Below, in pieces: positions 1 through 11,366 of a DNA stretch of 64,000 nucleotides. Position numbers and translations under genes: made by a program. Within the stretch, counting starts at the first letter, position 1, and every line of letters begins with the position of its first letter. Origin of the DNA: Apophysomyces variabilis (lineage: Eukaryota > Mucoromycota > Mucoromycetes > Mucorales > Mucoraceae); contig MZZL01000110.1 of the NCBI GenBank assembly GCA_002749535.1, positions 1-64,000 of the forward strand, given 5' to 3'. The notes below the pieces were generated by a model. It made no database searches and was not told the DNA's origin. It saw nothing but the letters and a program-made list of their open reading frames with translations.

Positions 1-508
1 TCTCCTTGGATTGTGTAACAGTACAGTATAGTTCAAGACAATGAATCATTCTGCAGTCGGCGTGTCAAATACTGAAGATGATCACTGATAAAACAATCAT
101 TATATTCAATGGCGTAATTGATGTTTTTCCTTATGCAAACATCAAAAGGGGTTATCGTAAATCTCCATAATACTGTATTTTATACAATAAGTACATATCC
201 GATTTCTTAGCACTACGAAAAGTGCCCTTAAACGAAACTTCTATGGTTTATCTATATTCACTTTAATATATACACTCAGTGAATAAAGAAACGAACCAAT
301 AAAAGGTTCCTGCAAGAAAGAAACAGAAGTGAGACATTGAAATTCTTTGTGTAATTTATCTTTGATGTGTAGAACGAGCTTTTTCTTTTTATTTTCTATG
401 TGTGTAGTCTATTGCTTTCATTATATATACCTTTATATTTTAGCTACCAATGTTTTAAGAGAAATAAAAGAAGATTGACAGTATCGTTACAGCAAATAAA
501 CAAAGTTC
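1..508. other. AT-rich spacer without a gene
   Basis: AT-rich sequence with short ORFs only. It lies downstream, on the minus strand, of the degenerate Crypton-like 5' end at 509-712, but I could not extend coding similarity into it. One ambiguous base (n) is at 517. Confidence 0.5.
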
Positions 509-712
509 TCTGTTGTNACCGTTATTGAGAGTATCAGAAACATGAAGATCTTGAGATTTTAGGATCTGTTTTTATATACAACGTCTGTGCGTGGAGAGTA
601 AATGTACAAACAAATGAAGTACAAAAGATCGCTATCTTACTCGTCGCCTATACAGGCCAATCCGCACACAAGGTCATAAAGATCTATCTGTAACATGCAC
701 TTCTACAGATAA
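509..712 (-). repeat. Dispersed repeat copy 1: 5' end of Crypton-like element, degenerate
   Basis: Read on the minus strand, this stretch matches 48796-48990 along most of its length. Both contain CACAGACGTTGTATATAAA and AAGATAGCGATCTTTTGT. The match runs through the TATA box and over the position of the start codon of the element gene, but here the ATG has become ACAG-type sequence and the frame is lost. It is therefore a decayed, promoter-bearing 5' fragment. A third copy lies at about 45985-46262 in the same orientation as this one. Confidence 0.8.
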
Positions 713-986
713 AGTGTGTATATAATGTAAGGTTAGCATGTATTTTTCGATATCCATCTAGGAAAAAAAATTAGTGCTTCGGCTAGCGAGTGACAGAGAT
801 TGCGATATTTCTGAACTATCTGAGCGTCTGCCAATGCAAAAATTGAAATAGCTTGAGAAAAGTATCAAAAGCTGCGACTCAGCTTGGTGACAGAGCCAAA
901 AATTCAGCAGGCGGGCTGTGACTCTTGTCACAAATTCGGTGACTCCGGCTGATGATACCGTATTTGATAGACTTCTGTGTAAAATA
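713..986. other. Spacer with no convincing gene
   Basis: Sequence between the repeat and the 3' end of the cyclase-family gene. A minus-strand ORF overlaps 758-1021 but lacks recognisable similarity and overlaps the cyclase last exon in another frame, so I do not call it. Confidence 0.5.
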
Positions 987-2163
987 TTATTTGATACATA
1001 AAGCATTTGGAGGGGAGGCAACTCCTTTAAACTTATTCAATGGAGCACTAGTGAAGAAATATTCATATATGCCGTCCTCTGCAGAACTTGTAGCAAGTTG
1101 GTCCAAGTAAAACAACTCGCCGATATGCATGCCATAGCCACCAAGCAATTGAGCATCTGTTATGAGGAAATGAGCAATTAAGCATTTATCATTATCGACC
1201 AAGCAGAGGAAGACTAGTACTTACGACAAGAATCTGCCCAATCGGCAGGAGGCCAGGCTTCCAAGGCAATATTGTCACCAGCACATGCAGCAAAATGATG
1301 GTTCCAGATCCAAGCATATGTCTCTTCACAAGCTTTGATACCGGCACATTGGACATTGGCAGGATCCGTAATGGCTTCTTTGATCATACCGTCGACGAGT
1401 AGTTTGTCGTGCTTTGCAACCCAACCGGTACGCAAGAGTAGAATGTCACCTTGTCGGAAAGTCACATTTTGCGCTTTGGCCACTTGATCCAATTCTTTCA
1501 CGGTAATTTCCATCCGCTTAAATGGATCAAAGCCTGGGCAATGCTTTTCCGCCCAGCGAGCATAATCCAGTAACACGGCTCGTGTGGCAATACCACGTCT
1601 TGCTGCATGATGCATCCCCAAACGACCGTGATCGCCATGCAGATGATGCTGGTGAGCTTCTTCAGATTCCATGGGGATAACAGTCTCTTTGTCTACGGGT
1701 ACTAACTCCGATGGATCGACGTTGTTGTCATACTTGCCGGAGGGCATGAAGCTGAAATGGCGAAAACCGTCCCATTGCGATGAGGCTTGCGTATTGAAGC
1801 TGTGATACACATCATCAAATGCAAGCTTTCCTGGTAGCAGCGACTTCAAGGTGTGCTTCATGGTGTCACGAGCAAACAAGGTCGGGTGAGGTTTTTCTGA
1901 TTCCCAATTGAGAGCAAAAACTTGACCTTTCTTGACACACTGAATAGCCTAATGAATAAAGACACTATGAGTTCAATCTTATTGCAGTCTAAGAATGCTA
2001 TAACAACATAATTGGTTTTTTTATTTATTACTTTGGCAGTCGTTTCTTCCGTTATCTTGTTCAGTGTGGCAAAGTTATCGTCTTCACCCCAGATACCCCA
2101 AGCACTGTGACTAGGGTCCTTGCTGTCAATAGGCAATTGATCTTATGTAGGCAATGACGACAT
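987..2163 (-). CDS. Cyclase-family (kynurenine formamidase-like) hydrolase, start region interrupted by a stop
   Basis: Three exons on the minus strand: about 2163-2032, 1948-1225 and 1156-987 (TAA). Introns 2031-1949 and 1224-1157 have GT..AG ends and keep the frame. The protein shows the putative-cyclase pattern: SAWGIWGEDDNFATLNKIT near the N-terminus, SSQWDGFRHFSF in the metal-site region, DHGRLGMHHAARRGIATRAV, and GGYGMHIGELF near the C-terminus. Family members are metal-dependent hydrolases acting on amides or lactones; the substrate here is unknown. The natural start appears to be the ATG at 2163-2161, but codon 7 is TAA (2145-2143), in frame with the rest and where relatives tend to carry a tyrosine. 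No other in-frame ATG precedes the conserved part. It may be a recent pseudogene, a sequencing error, or translated from an unseen exon. Confidence 0.75.
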
Positions 2164-2839
2164 GTTGTGATTTACTGTAATCTCGTACTTTGTGGAACGA
2201 CCGGTTAACGAAGATATCACAGTCTTAAATACGTAACCCAGATGAGCGGTTCAGTAGTTCTATTTGTAAGCTATCCCGAGGAACAGACCGAACTTTTGAA
2301 AGGGCTGGATTATTAATCCAGGCAAAGTGGACATAGATCTGGCTAAAATCTCGGATACTGAGAGAATCCAGAAAGAGGCAAAGTTTTCCTCTTCCACAAG
2401 ATAAAACGATACAAATTACATAATCAGTATATGAACGAAATAAATTTCAAGAGATATATATCCTATTTATCTTTTACTTTACTTTAGCCATCATTAGCCT
2501 TTGTTTAGCAATTTGTTTACCCACATTTACCAGAAGCCAGTACAGACTAATTGGACTTGATATAACTCTGTGTGTGGTTGGGTAGAAAAGCCACGGTAGC
2601 GTTGCCTTATTCTTAACAATTATGCATGCAATAAGCAATACAACAAGGAGAGGATTTTGCAAGTTCTTTGACTTTGTTTGAGTGCTTTTCTTAAGTAGCA
2701 TATAAAGGTTGATCTTGTAGCAAAGAGTGTTGTGCATATGTTGTCGTAGTGGTCTTGACCTGCGAATTTGTTTTGGGCTCCGAATCCCCAGTAGCAAAAT
2801 TGTCGGTGAGACTGCCTCGGTGGCGTTCCTCATTACACG
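2164..2839. other. Divergent intergenic region
   Basis: Spacer between the minus-strand cyclase gene and the plus-strand SANT-domain gene, so it should carry both promoters. A 119-codon minus frame at 2474-2833 has no recognisable features and is not called. Confidence 0.5.
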
Positions 2840-3523
2840 ATGGATCGCGACGATGTGGTGATGGAAGAAAGTGTGGCTCCAGCCCTTAATTCAGCAGAAG
2901 AAAAAATACGCGCCAAACAAGAATGGGTGAAGCAATTGCGCCTCAAATTCTGTATACGTCCCGACTTCGAGATAACCAAGAATATGATTCACGAGGACGG
3001 CACTCTCAACCAAGAGTAAGAAACATCTTTGGCATTTTGATCATTGAACCATTTGCTACTTTTTCTTTATCGCAGCTATTTCCGACCGCCCAAGGGTGCC
3101 AAGCGAGAGGAGGCAAGGAAATGGACTGAAGTAGAGAAAGCCTTGTTGATACAGGGCATCGAGAAATATGGCATTGGCCACTTTGGAGAGATATCAAAGG
3201 AGCTGCTCCCCAAATGGGTAAGTCTACAGTTACTTCGTTTGTCTCACAGACAGTATAACAAATGATGAAAACGATGTTAGTCTACCAACGATTTACGTAT
3301 CAAGTGTATTCGACTGATCGGTCGTCAAAATCTGCAGTTGTACCGAGATTGGAAAGGGAATGCACAAGATATTGCAAGAGAATACGAAAAAAACAAAGCT
3401 GTCGGTTTAAAATACGGCACATGGAAACAGGGTGTCCTTGTTTACGATGACAACGGCCTTGTGGAGAAAGAACTGTTGGCTAGCAACAACGCAGTGGATG
3501 AAGATGTGGATATGGAATCATAA
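2840..3523 (+). CDS. SANT/Myb-like domain protein, three exons
   Basis: Exons 2840-3015, 3076-3217 and 3281-3523 (TAA) join in frame with GT..AG introns of 60 and 63 nt, giving 186 residues. After an acidic N-terminus comes a SANT/Myb-like helix region (about residues 63-115) containing RKWTEVEKALLIQGIEKYG and GHFGEISKELLPKW, then DLRVKCIRLIGRQNLQLYRD, then GLKYGTWKQGVLVYDDNG. The last two blocks resemble a conserved fungal family of nuclear SANT proteins known to me only as uncharacterised. The tail is acidic (DEDVDMES). The start was chosen because it is the first ATG of the open frame. A role in chromatin or transcription is an inference from the domain. Confidence 0.8.
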
Positions 3524-3824
3524 ATGAGAAAAATCAAAAACACAAGTAAATAGCTCCTTTTATTGTACATAGAAAAAAAAAGAAGAAGCATGGCATTGGA
3601 AGATCAGTTTTTCTCTGGTCTGTACGCCCATCAGTCAGGATCACATTCATGAATTTTTTCATTTCCCGCACCCCGTGTGAAATAAAAAGGGCCCACTACC
3701 CTCTAGCCATGGCGTGCTTTTCTTTCCCTCCCCTTCTTTTCCCTTCTTGTTTATCAGTGCTGCCTGCAGTAACCAAGAAAAGGCATTTCTTCACTGTTTT
3801 ATATCGTTTGATTTCAGTTTCTGC

Positions 3825-3832
3825 ATATAAAA
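3825..3832 (+). promoter_or_regulatory. TATA box
   Basis: TATAAAAA about 45 nt upstream of the ATG at 3876, a spacing usual for this window. Confidence 0.5.
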
Positions 3833-3875
3833 AGGCACTTTGCCTCGATCACTGTTATTTTGGGTACAAACCGCC

Positions 3876-4328
3876 ATGAACAAAACCAAAAGAAAAAGCG
3901 AGACTGAAAGCTTGGAACAACCCACAAAACGAGCTCGTCCAGATTTATTGAATGAACTGACCGATGTCCTGGCCGAGATCAAGAATACACCATCCAGTGG
4001 CGAGATTTCGGCGGACCTGCTGAAATCGCTCACGGGTGTCATGTTACAGATCGAACGCATGTCTGCTGATGAGTCGAACACGGAGGCAAAACAGATGAAG
4101 CACGAAAGTGAGCGTTGTTTGGAATCCTGGTTCGATGAACTTGTAGCCCAGTGCGAAGCAGACGGAGAACTGAACTGGGAAGACGTGATCTTATCCAGTG
4201 ATGACGAAGACACCTTGGCCATGGCACTGGCTTTGCAAGAATCTGAAGACGAGGAAGAGGAAGAGGAAGAAGATGAGGAAATAGATATTGAGCACGTCGA
4301 CGATTGTAAGATACAGGTGATTGCATAG
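3876..4328 (+). CDS. Small acidic protein with a UIM-like helix
   Basis: Single-exon frame of 150 residues. The ATG at 3876 was chosen because its context, CCGCCATGA, is strong and it lies just after a TATA box; the frame stays open upstream only from a TTG. The N-terminus is basic and NLS-like (KTKRKSE, PTKRARP). The middle is helical and the C-terminal third is very acidic. The segment DDEDTLAMALALQESEDEEE resembles a ubiquitin-interacting motif, which has an acidic patch, then AxxxS-type spacing in a helix; this is resemblance, not proof. The family is not recognised. A GTAAGC directly after the stop could be a donor in the 3' UTR. Confidence 0.6.
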   Translation: MNKTKRKSETESLEQPTKRARPDLLNELTDVLAEIKNTPSSGEISADLLKSLTGVMLQIERMSADESNTEAKQMKHESERCLESWFDELVAQCEADGELNWEDVILSSDDEDTLAMALALQESEDEEEEEEEDEEIDIEHVDDCKIQVIA

Positions 4329-5443
4329 GTAAGCAGACATGATCTATAAACATGGAAAAAGATACAATCAATATGATTCTTTTTTGACTTTTTCATATTC
4401 TTTCCAGTTTTTGGTTTGGAAAATCTACTTTCGTTACCTTTCTTTTTGTTTCTTTGTTTAGCATTAAAAGTTATGGCTTGGGTTTGTTAGTGTCCATTTT
4501 CCCCTGTCTGGTGTTGCTGTTCGACGGCGATCTACGGTTTCTCAAGAATCTTGCGCTGAGCACAAAAAGTTAGTCGTTGCCGTTGGTTCTCCAATAGGAG
4601 AATTCGGTTCGACTTTCTTGGTACCTGAATGAAATGCAAATTACATGAAGCGTCCTACCCATCAGTATCCTGAAGCAACAGGATAGGCGTTCTTATTAGA
4701 CACTCCATTGATCTTCAAAAGCGAGGAAGTGGGTAGCATGGGTTTTTCAGTTGGCAGCTTGACAGATGATCTAGAACTCCGCATACGTTCGATTTGATTT
4801 GTTCTATCTCACATAACCCATACTGCAGAGTGCTAAGCTGGGACGTTTTTTGCTCGGAAAGGGATATTAAAAACAGCAGGTTTTAGCGGCGACCATGACG
4901 GACCAAAAAGCGCGTCCACAAGAGGGACTGTATACTTTCACGATCAAGTTTTGTAGGTTTACATATCTCATATTTTGATCCATGATGCTACGCCAAGAAA
5001 ACCAAGAGCTGGATGAAATAAAGCGAATATAAATACCGGCATTATATTCAGTTATGCTGTATCCTTTCGAAAGAAATAATAGCAAACGGACGATATGGTA
5101 CAGTTGGAATAACGTAGCAAGCTGTTCTCCGTTCGACCCTTGCCATAATAACTATTCCGTGATTATCGTTCACTAAGAGCTCTTCTGCTCATCGAGGGCA
5201 ACAACAAAAACTTTAATCCTTTCGTTCATTCATTCGCTATATAGAATCCGAGTTGTGACTAGTCGGGACACGTGTAAAATGACAGGTCGGCTGTATGCAT
5301 AGAGCGTGTAAGAGAACGGAAGTAGGGAAGTATGCTCCAGATATCTCGCATGAAGTAGACGAAAGAAGAAAGAAAGGCGATTTTCTTTGTATGCCACACA
5401 CACAGATAGCCAAAAAAAAAAATCACACTTTTTTATAATGTCG
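4329..5443. other. Convergent intergenic region, no gene seen
   Basis: About 1.1 kb between the 3' ends of the acidic-protein gene and the calcineurin B gene. It contains only short frames. One 72-codon minus frame (4867-5085) has no supporting features. Confidence 0.5.
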
Positions 5444-6096
5444 TTAGAAGCTTTCCAAAGTCATTTGTTTTGCCACATCAGTGTTTTCCACCATGATGAG
5501 GAATTCGTCAAAGCTTATTTTCCCATCCATATCTTTGTCTGCTTCCATAATCGTCTTGTCCACGATCTGCTGCAGTTGGTTATCCTTCAAATTGTTTCCA
5601 ACCATCATTTTGAGGACCAAAAACAATTCACCGTTCGATATAAACCCGTCACGATCCATATCGTAGACTTTGAAAGCAACTAACAAGGAACAAGAAAGCA
5701 AACTTTGTCAAAACCATATTCTCCTTGCGCCAGTTCTTCTTTTCTTTTACATTCGAGCTTTTCACGCTGATTGCCACGAGCACTGAATGCACTGAGACCC
5801 TTGATGAACTCGTGAAAGTCCACATCGCCTCCACCGTCTTCGTCAAAGATAGCGATCATACGTGATGCTAATGGATTATTTGCGATTTGCGGGATGGACA
5901 GAAATTCGTCTTTGTCAATCGATCCTGAGTTATCCTTGTCCAGTTTCATAAAGCGTTTGTAAAGACGCTGAATCTCTTCAGCGGAGACTAACGAACGATA
6001 ACTTTGGTCAGGCCTTTGGAAGATGCATACCTAAGTACTCAACTTACAATTGGAAGAATTCACCATATCCTCGAGATGCGATCCAGATTGACCCAT
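5444..6096 (-). CDS. CNB1: Calcineurin regulatory subunit B
   Basis: Three exons, 6096-6048, 5987-5751 and 5679-5444, join in frame to 173 residues, the usual length. The start [11 protein letters not shown] gives an N-myristoylation-type glycine-2. Four EF-hands follow in order: [39 protein letters not shown] and [13 protein letters not shown]. Between hands 3 and 4 is the hallmark [20 protein letters not shown]. The protein is the Ca2+-binding partner of the calcineurin catalytic subunit, a Ser/Thr phosphatase that in Mucorales controls the yeast-hypha switch and azole/FK506 responses. Introns of 60 and 71 nt have normal borders. No odd features. Confidence 0.95.
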
Positions 6097-7409
6097 TATA
6101 ATTTAGTCTACACACTTTATGGAAAGAGTTATAAGCCCTATCGCTGGTGAGGAAGCGTAAAAAAAAAGAGGTAACTTTTGTAGTTGAAAGTCCGAGAGAG
6201 AAGGCCTCGTGTAACATGTATTCCTGCATGCCGCGTAATTGACATCGAGGGAGTCAACGACATGGTCAAGTTATGCACACTGAGCAAGTTGCGTAAAAAA
6301 ACTGCCGGGAGTCAATATTCTTGAAGGTTGGAGAGCGTAAGAAAATATATACTTTGAGAATCCACGGGGAGATGACAACAATATGTAGGTGCCCCCAAGC
6401 AAATTCTTGACTTTCTGACAGTTATGGTAATCTAGGACCTATCATTGCAATTGTATGCATCATTAATATACTGTCAAACTCCAGAGCAAGAAATATCGTC
6501 AAATTTGAATGTCCAGGTGCTGACTTGCGCTTGCCTAATACCTGTATCTGGATCTGAACAAAGGGTCAGACAGCCTGTCAAAGAGCATTCCCATAAATCA
6601 CACTCGCTCTTGGTGATCTAGTGTGCTCAAATTTTAATCAAATGAAATCAAAATAAGTTGTAAGATAATGGATGAAGTGGTCAGTAAAAGCTATTCAAAT
6701 GGCGGATACAGGATAAATGCCCATCCAAAAAAAAAAAAAGAAAAAAAAAGAAAAAAAAAAAAGCATTCTTTAAGGAAAACATCGAGTTTTGAAAGATGAG
6801 GATATATCGTGAAGAGAATAAGATCGGAAGAAAAACAAGTATGGATGACATTGGGGAAGAGATATTCAACTCTACGTTTCTGAGGGGGGAATGGTTATTG
6901 CCATTGTTTACTTTTGCATAATAATGTCCCAAGTTACTATAGCCATGGCAGTAACTTGCATCATGCTTCATTTGAAATGCCCAAACCATCAAGCCTTTGT
7001 TCGTTCGTTACAGAGCCTGTTTCATCCAGATTCTATCCAGCATCCCCGCTGCACTATCCGTGTTCCTCTAAGATCATGTCCCCGTTTTCTATCAGAAAGT
7101 ATATCGAGACGTACGATTGCAACTGTCAAAGGAGAGGCGCTTCAACTCAGAACATCCATCCTCGGCTACTTATTCTTATTGATAAGTATCGCTTCAGCAT
7201 TCGGGTTTCAGCACGAACTCACTAATGCCATTCATAGGACACAATTTAACCGCTAAAGGGAAAACTGCAAAGCAGACCAGTGTAACCTTGGCGGCAGATC
7301 GTCATTTGACTCCAGCTTAGCGTGTTTCACAATAAGCGTACATATACTAAGGAATGGCCAAGACTTGCCTTTTGTATTTCCTGTTTCCTGCTTTTTCCTC
7401 TGTACGAAC
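6097..7409. other. Divergent intergenic region with an A-rich tract
   Basis: Spacer upstream of both the calcineurin B and eisosome genes. It carries an A-rich tract at about 6726-6762. Overlapping frames around 6891-7256 on the plus strand lack any recognised motif and disagree with each other, so no gene is called. Confidence 0.45.
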
Positions 7410-9265
7410 ATGAGTTTTAAAAACATACAAGCAACCTGGGGTAAACTGGGGAACGAGGTCATGTCCCAGGTGGCACGTAACAATCCGTTGCAAAAGCAAG
7501 ACACAAAGGCCATTTCCTTGTGGATCTTTGAGGAACGAAATGATTTGGCTGCCATGCGTACTGCTGTTCACCATCACAACACTATCAACCGGAGCTTTGC
7601 TGAATGGATCAAAGACGAAAAGAAACAATTCGGAAAAGATGCCACTGATATCGAGGTAACATCATTGATGTTGTCGATCTGTTTTCGGTTCTTTTCTCAT
7701 AACCCAGTTTTATTACGTAGGATATTGGGGATAAACTTCATCGATTACTGACAAAGATGGTCGATGTTGAGCAGGAATATGCTGGTAGATAACATGAGTT
7801 AGGGAAAATGATGAGATTGTAACGATGGGCCTTCATTTCAGACAAATATCGACAGTATAGACAGGTGCTTAAATCCATCCGTGAACGTGAAGAACAGTTT
7901 TCGTCCATGCGCGAAAAGAAGAGGTTATTACAAACGCGTAAGAGTAACTTGGAAAAATCGAATGCCAAGTCTCCGAAAGTGCAAGAATTTCAAAAAGAAC
8001 TGGATATGATGGCTGAAGAAACACATGACGTGGAGATGGAAATAGGCGATTTCAAACGATTCGCTCTTCGTGAAGCCTTCTATTTGCGATTTAATGCGCT
8101 GGATGAGTTTGCCCAAAAGATGGCCATGTTAGCTGGCTTTGGAAAGTATCTCGTGGATCTTTTGGATGTGAAGCCGACACCTCATGACCAACCTCATCGT
8201 CGACCTTACACCAAAGGACCCGAGGCGGCTATCATTCTTGCAGATGCTTTGACAGCCGTGGATGGTTGGAAACCTGCGGATGGCGATGAACGAACAACAC
8301 TGGCTGCTTATGCCTTTGGTGATAGATTCACCTTCTACGACGACGCGCCGCAGTTAACAGATGATGATATCAAGCATCACCATAAACAACAAGGGATGAA
8401 AAATGGGGATCCTCAGGTGTCATACTCAGTAAAACAAACGGCGACAACGTCTTCATCAGCGCAAGCAGTAGCTCCGCCTTTGCCTCTTCCCTCAGCGTCT
8501 GCGCATGCATCTGACGACAAGCAACATCTTTCGCAGGATAAGGAAGATCTCTATGGTGCACCTCCGCCAGCGTACCCAGCTTCCGACATTAAACGAGCCG
8601 CGCCTCCTCTTCCATTAAGGCCTAAAGCCGTACCTACCGTCTCCCTGGCTTCGACCATAGAAACAGATGGATTGCAGTCAAGTGAACCACCGCATGAATA
8701 TGAAGAAAAGCATGCTGCTGCTGAAGAAGAGGACGTGGCCGGTCGATTTCAAACACCCTATCAGGCTGATACGAATGCTGCAGGGTCCCATTCACTCCCC
8801 AATGCACCTCGACCACCCCACCAAACCCTTTCAGGAATGGCACCCTCGGCTCCCAACATGTCTCCTCCCTGTCAACCGAGTTTGTCATGGCAACAAGTCT
8901 GGAAACAGGCAAGTTATCCTATGCTTTACCGACAGATGAGCCAACGGCAGCACCATGCTATACCCCAACGATCTTATGCCGAATTTCAAAGACAATATGC
9001 CCATTTCTATTCAGACGTTTCCCATCCGCGTGTTGGAGCGGGGGGATTTCGCATACCAACTGGCGCGGATGCTGGGGCCCTGACGGCGGAAGAAGAAAAG
9101 AAACGATTGGCACAGCACTATGCTGCCGAAGAAGAAGATGCACGGAATAGAAGTTATAACACAAGTAACAGGATGTCGAGGACATTGCAAGAAGAAGAAG
9201 AAGACAAGCCGCCTGCATACGATGGTCCTCAGAAAAACTATACGGAAGACAAGAAATCAAAGTAA
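7410..9265 (+). CDS. PIL1: Eisosome core protein, Pil1/Lsp1 family (BAR-type)
   Basis: Exons 7410-7655, 7721-7784 and 7842-9265 join in frame to 577 residues. The first about 270 residues match the Pil1/Lsp1 BAR-like module: TWGKLGNEVMSQVARNN, ISLWIFEERNDLAAMRT, EQEYADKYRQYRQVLKSIRE, LREAFYLRFNALDEFAQKMA and GFGKYLVDLLDVKPTPHDQ. Such proteins form half-cylinders under the plasma membrane that shape furrows (eisosomes, MCC domains). The C-terminal half is Pro/Gln/Ala-rich and of low complexity, longer than in yeast Pil1 (about 340 residues), with PPPAYPASD- and KPPAYDG-type motifs. The start is the ATG at 7410; the frame upstream only reaches a TTG. Confidence 0.9.
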
Positions 9266-10650
9266 TGAACTTTTTCTTTTATTCTTGTTCTTATTTTACG
9301 GGCCGATTATAGCAACAATAAAAAAACGAATTTATTTTTTGGCTTTCTATGCATAGGGAAAGTGGGGTGTGTTCGTGTACTGCTTTTTATGATCATGAGT
9401 GTTATTGTGGAGAAGAAATAGAAAGAAAGCAAGAGAGAGAGATGGTGATGGATGCTTTTTGTTTTAGGCGCGGATATTGACAAGAATGTGGACCCATTCA
9501 TGGTGATGTGCTGAAAAGTGAAGCGTGGCCCATTTGAAGACCAAAGAACCGTGAATACGTACGAGTAACCGTTCAGAGCAAAAGGGACATGCACGGTAGA
9601 GATATTTTATGGTGGGATGACTTGGTCGAAGTAAAGATACAAGCGCTGTGGATGGACGTAACATAACCATAAAAGATGATGAAATGTGCTGGAGAGATGT
9701 ATTAGTTATTTGGACCTGGATGGATACAATATATTTATATCTGTGTCTGTGAAAAACAGGCACCGACACATATGTATAATATTTTCAAAGTTTTCATGCC
9801 CGTAAAGTCATGAGAACTCTGTGATTTTGCGAGAAATGAGATGCGCTTTGATTTCAACTTACCCAACTATACCAAAAACGAAAGGACCCTTACCTTGATT
9901 GGGCCTTTATTGCTTTTTGTGTAAGAAAAAAAATAGTCTAGTAGCTTGAGGAAGTATGTGAAATGTTCCCTTTACCCTATATCCATTTTCGTATCAACCA
10001 ATGCTAAGCCGCCCTTTCAAGGGGACATAATATCATGTGCTTTTTTTGAGTGTTGAAACAAAGTGAATCATGTTGTATTTTGACTTCTTACATATCACCT
10101 TTTGTTTTTCTCTCCTCAAAAGTCGTAATGATATTGTTAAAGTAAACCTTTCCTTTTCCGAATAAACAAACCGAACTGATGATGGTTAAAATACTTAAAC
10201 TTCCTATGATGTAGTTCAATTACCTTTTTGTAACCCTTCCATTTCTTGCATCCGTTAAGGCATACTGAAAGTATACAAGGGGCATGACAGGGGAAGCTTC
10301 TGGTTCGTCAGAGTTTCTTTTTTGGAGACTTGCAATAGTTAAAATATTGACAGCAGGGATCAACTCTACAAGATTAGAGAAGAGGAACACGTTATATCAT
10401 CAAGTTCTATCTGTTCTGATCTGGTATCCTAAGAAATGATGCAATGCTGTCAAATATAAAACAGCCGGAATGGACCACTGGCAATTTATGTCATTCTGCC
10501 CTCAATTCTGGTAGTTTCCTCCTGTTTCTTTTGCCTTCCAGAAACCGATTTCACTGGATCTCCTGAGAAAATCGTTAAAAAGCTTGTTTGAGACACCAAT
10601 CCTACAAGTTTCTATGTAACTGAAACAACTGTTGAACTTCGTATAACTTC
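9266..10650. other. Intergenic, no gene seen
   Basis: AT-rich 3' flank of the eisosome gene leading to the assembly gap. Only short unsupported frames are present (for example 9464-9769 minus). Confidence 0.5.
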
Positions 10651-11159
10651 NNNNNNNNNNNNNNNNNNNNNNNNNNNNNNNNNNNNNNNNNNNNNNNNNN
10701 NNNNNNNNNNNNNNNNNNNNNNNNNNNNNNNNNNNNNNNNNNNNNNNNNNNNNNNNNNNNNNNNNNNNNNNNNNNNNNNNNNNNNNNNNNNNNNNNNNNN
10801 NNNNNNNNNNNNNNNNNNNNNNNNNNNNNNNNNNNNNNNNNNNNNNNNNNNNNNNNNNNNNNNNNNNNNNNNNNNNNNNNNNNNNNNNNNNNNNNNNNNN
10901 NNNNNNNNNNNNNNNNNNNNNNNNNNNNNNNNNNNNNNNNNNNNNNNNNNNNNNNNNNNNNNNNNNNNNNNNNNNNNNNNNNNNNNNNNNNNNNNNNNNN
11001 NNNNNNNNNNNNNNNNNNNNNNNNNNNNNNNNNNNNNNNNNNNNNNNNNNNNNNNNNNNNNNNNNNNNNNNNNNNNNNNNNNNNNNNNNNNNNNNNNNNN
11101 NNNNNNNNNNNNNNNNNNNNNNNNNNNNNNNNNNNNNNNNNNNNNNNNNNNNNNNNNNN
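10651..11159. other. Assembly gap (509 N)
   Basis: Uninterrupted N run. The right flank is a poly-T run at 11160-11187, which probably caused the gap. The 227-codon frame that spans it is an artefact of translating N. Confidence 0.99.
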
Positions 11160-11288
11160 TTTTTTTTTTTTTTTTTTTTTTTTTTTTGGATCTAGCTGGG
11201 AGGAGAGTGCAATGACAGCTGCCCTCTTCATTACCTTGCTTTTTCGACTGTCATTTCTCATTAAATCGTCCGTCCGAAGAAACATGAA

Positions 11289-11366
11289 TTATCCCATAAT
11301 ACTTTCCATCAAAGTTCCCATCTCTTCATCGTTGTATTCTGATTTTTTAGCAAACCGTTCCGGCTT
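11289..11366 (-). pseudogene. Possible terminal exon of an unidentified minus-strand gene
   Basis: On the minus strand a CAG acceptor is followed by an open segment encoding TTKPERFAKKSEYNDEEMG and a short tail, ending at TAA (11291-11289). Composition is protein-like (charged, no runs) and it sits right behind a splice acceptor, but no upstream exon could be joined with confidence before the GST gene. It may be the last exon of a small gene or a leftover fragment. Confidence 0.25.

Noticed and set aside
758..1021. 87-codon minus ORF overlapping the cyclase last exon
   Set aside because: Overlaps a conserved exon in another frame and has no recognisable motif.
6681..6992. Minus ORF with a poly-Phe run
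   Set aside because: Arises from the A-rich tract at 6726-6762; no other coding signal.
10602..11285. 227-codon minus frame across the N run
   Set aside because: Most of it is undetermined sequence plus poly-lysine from the poly-T flank.
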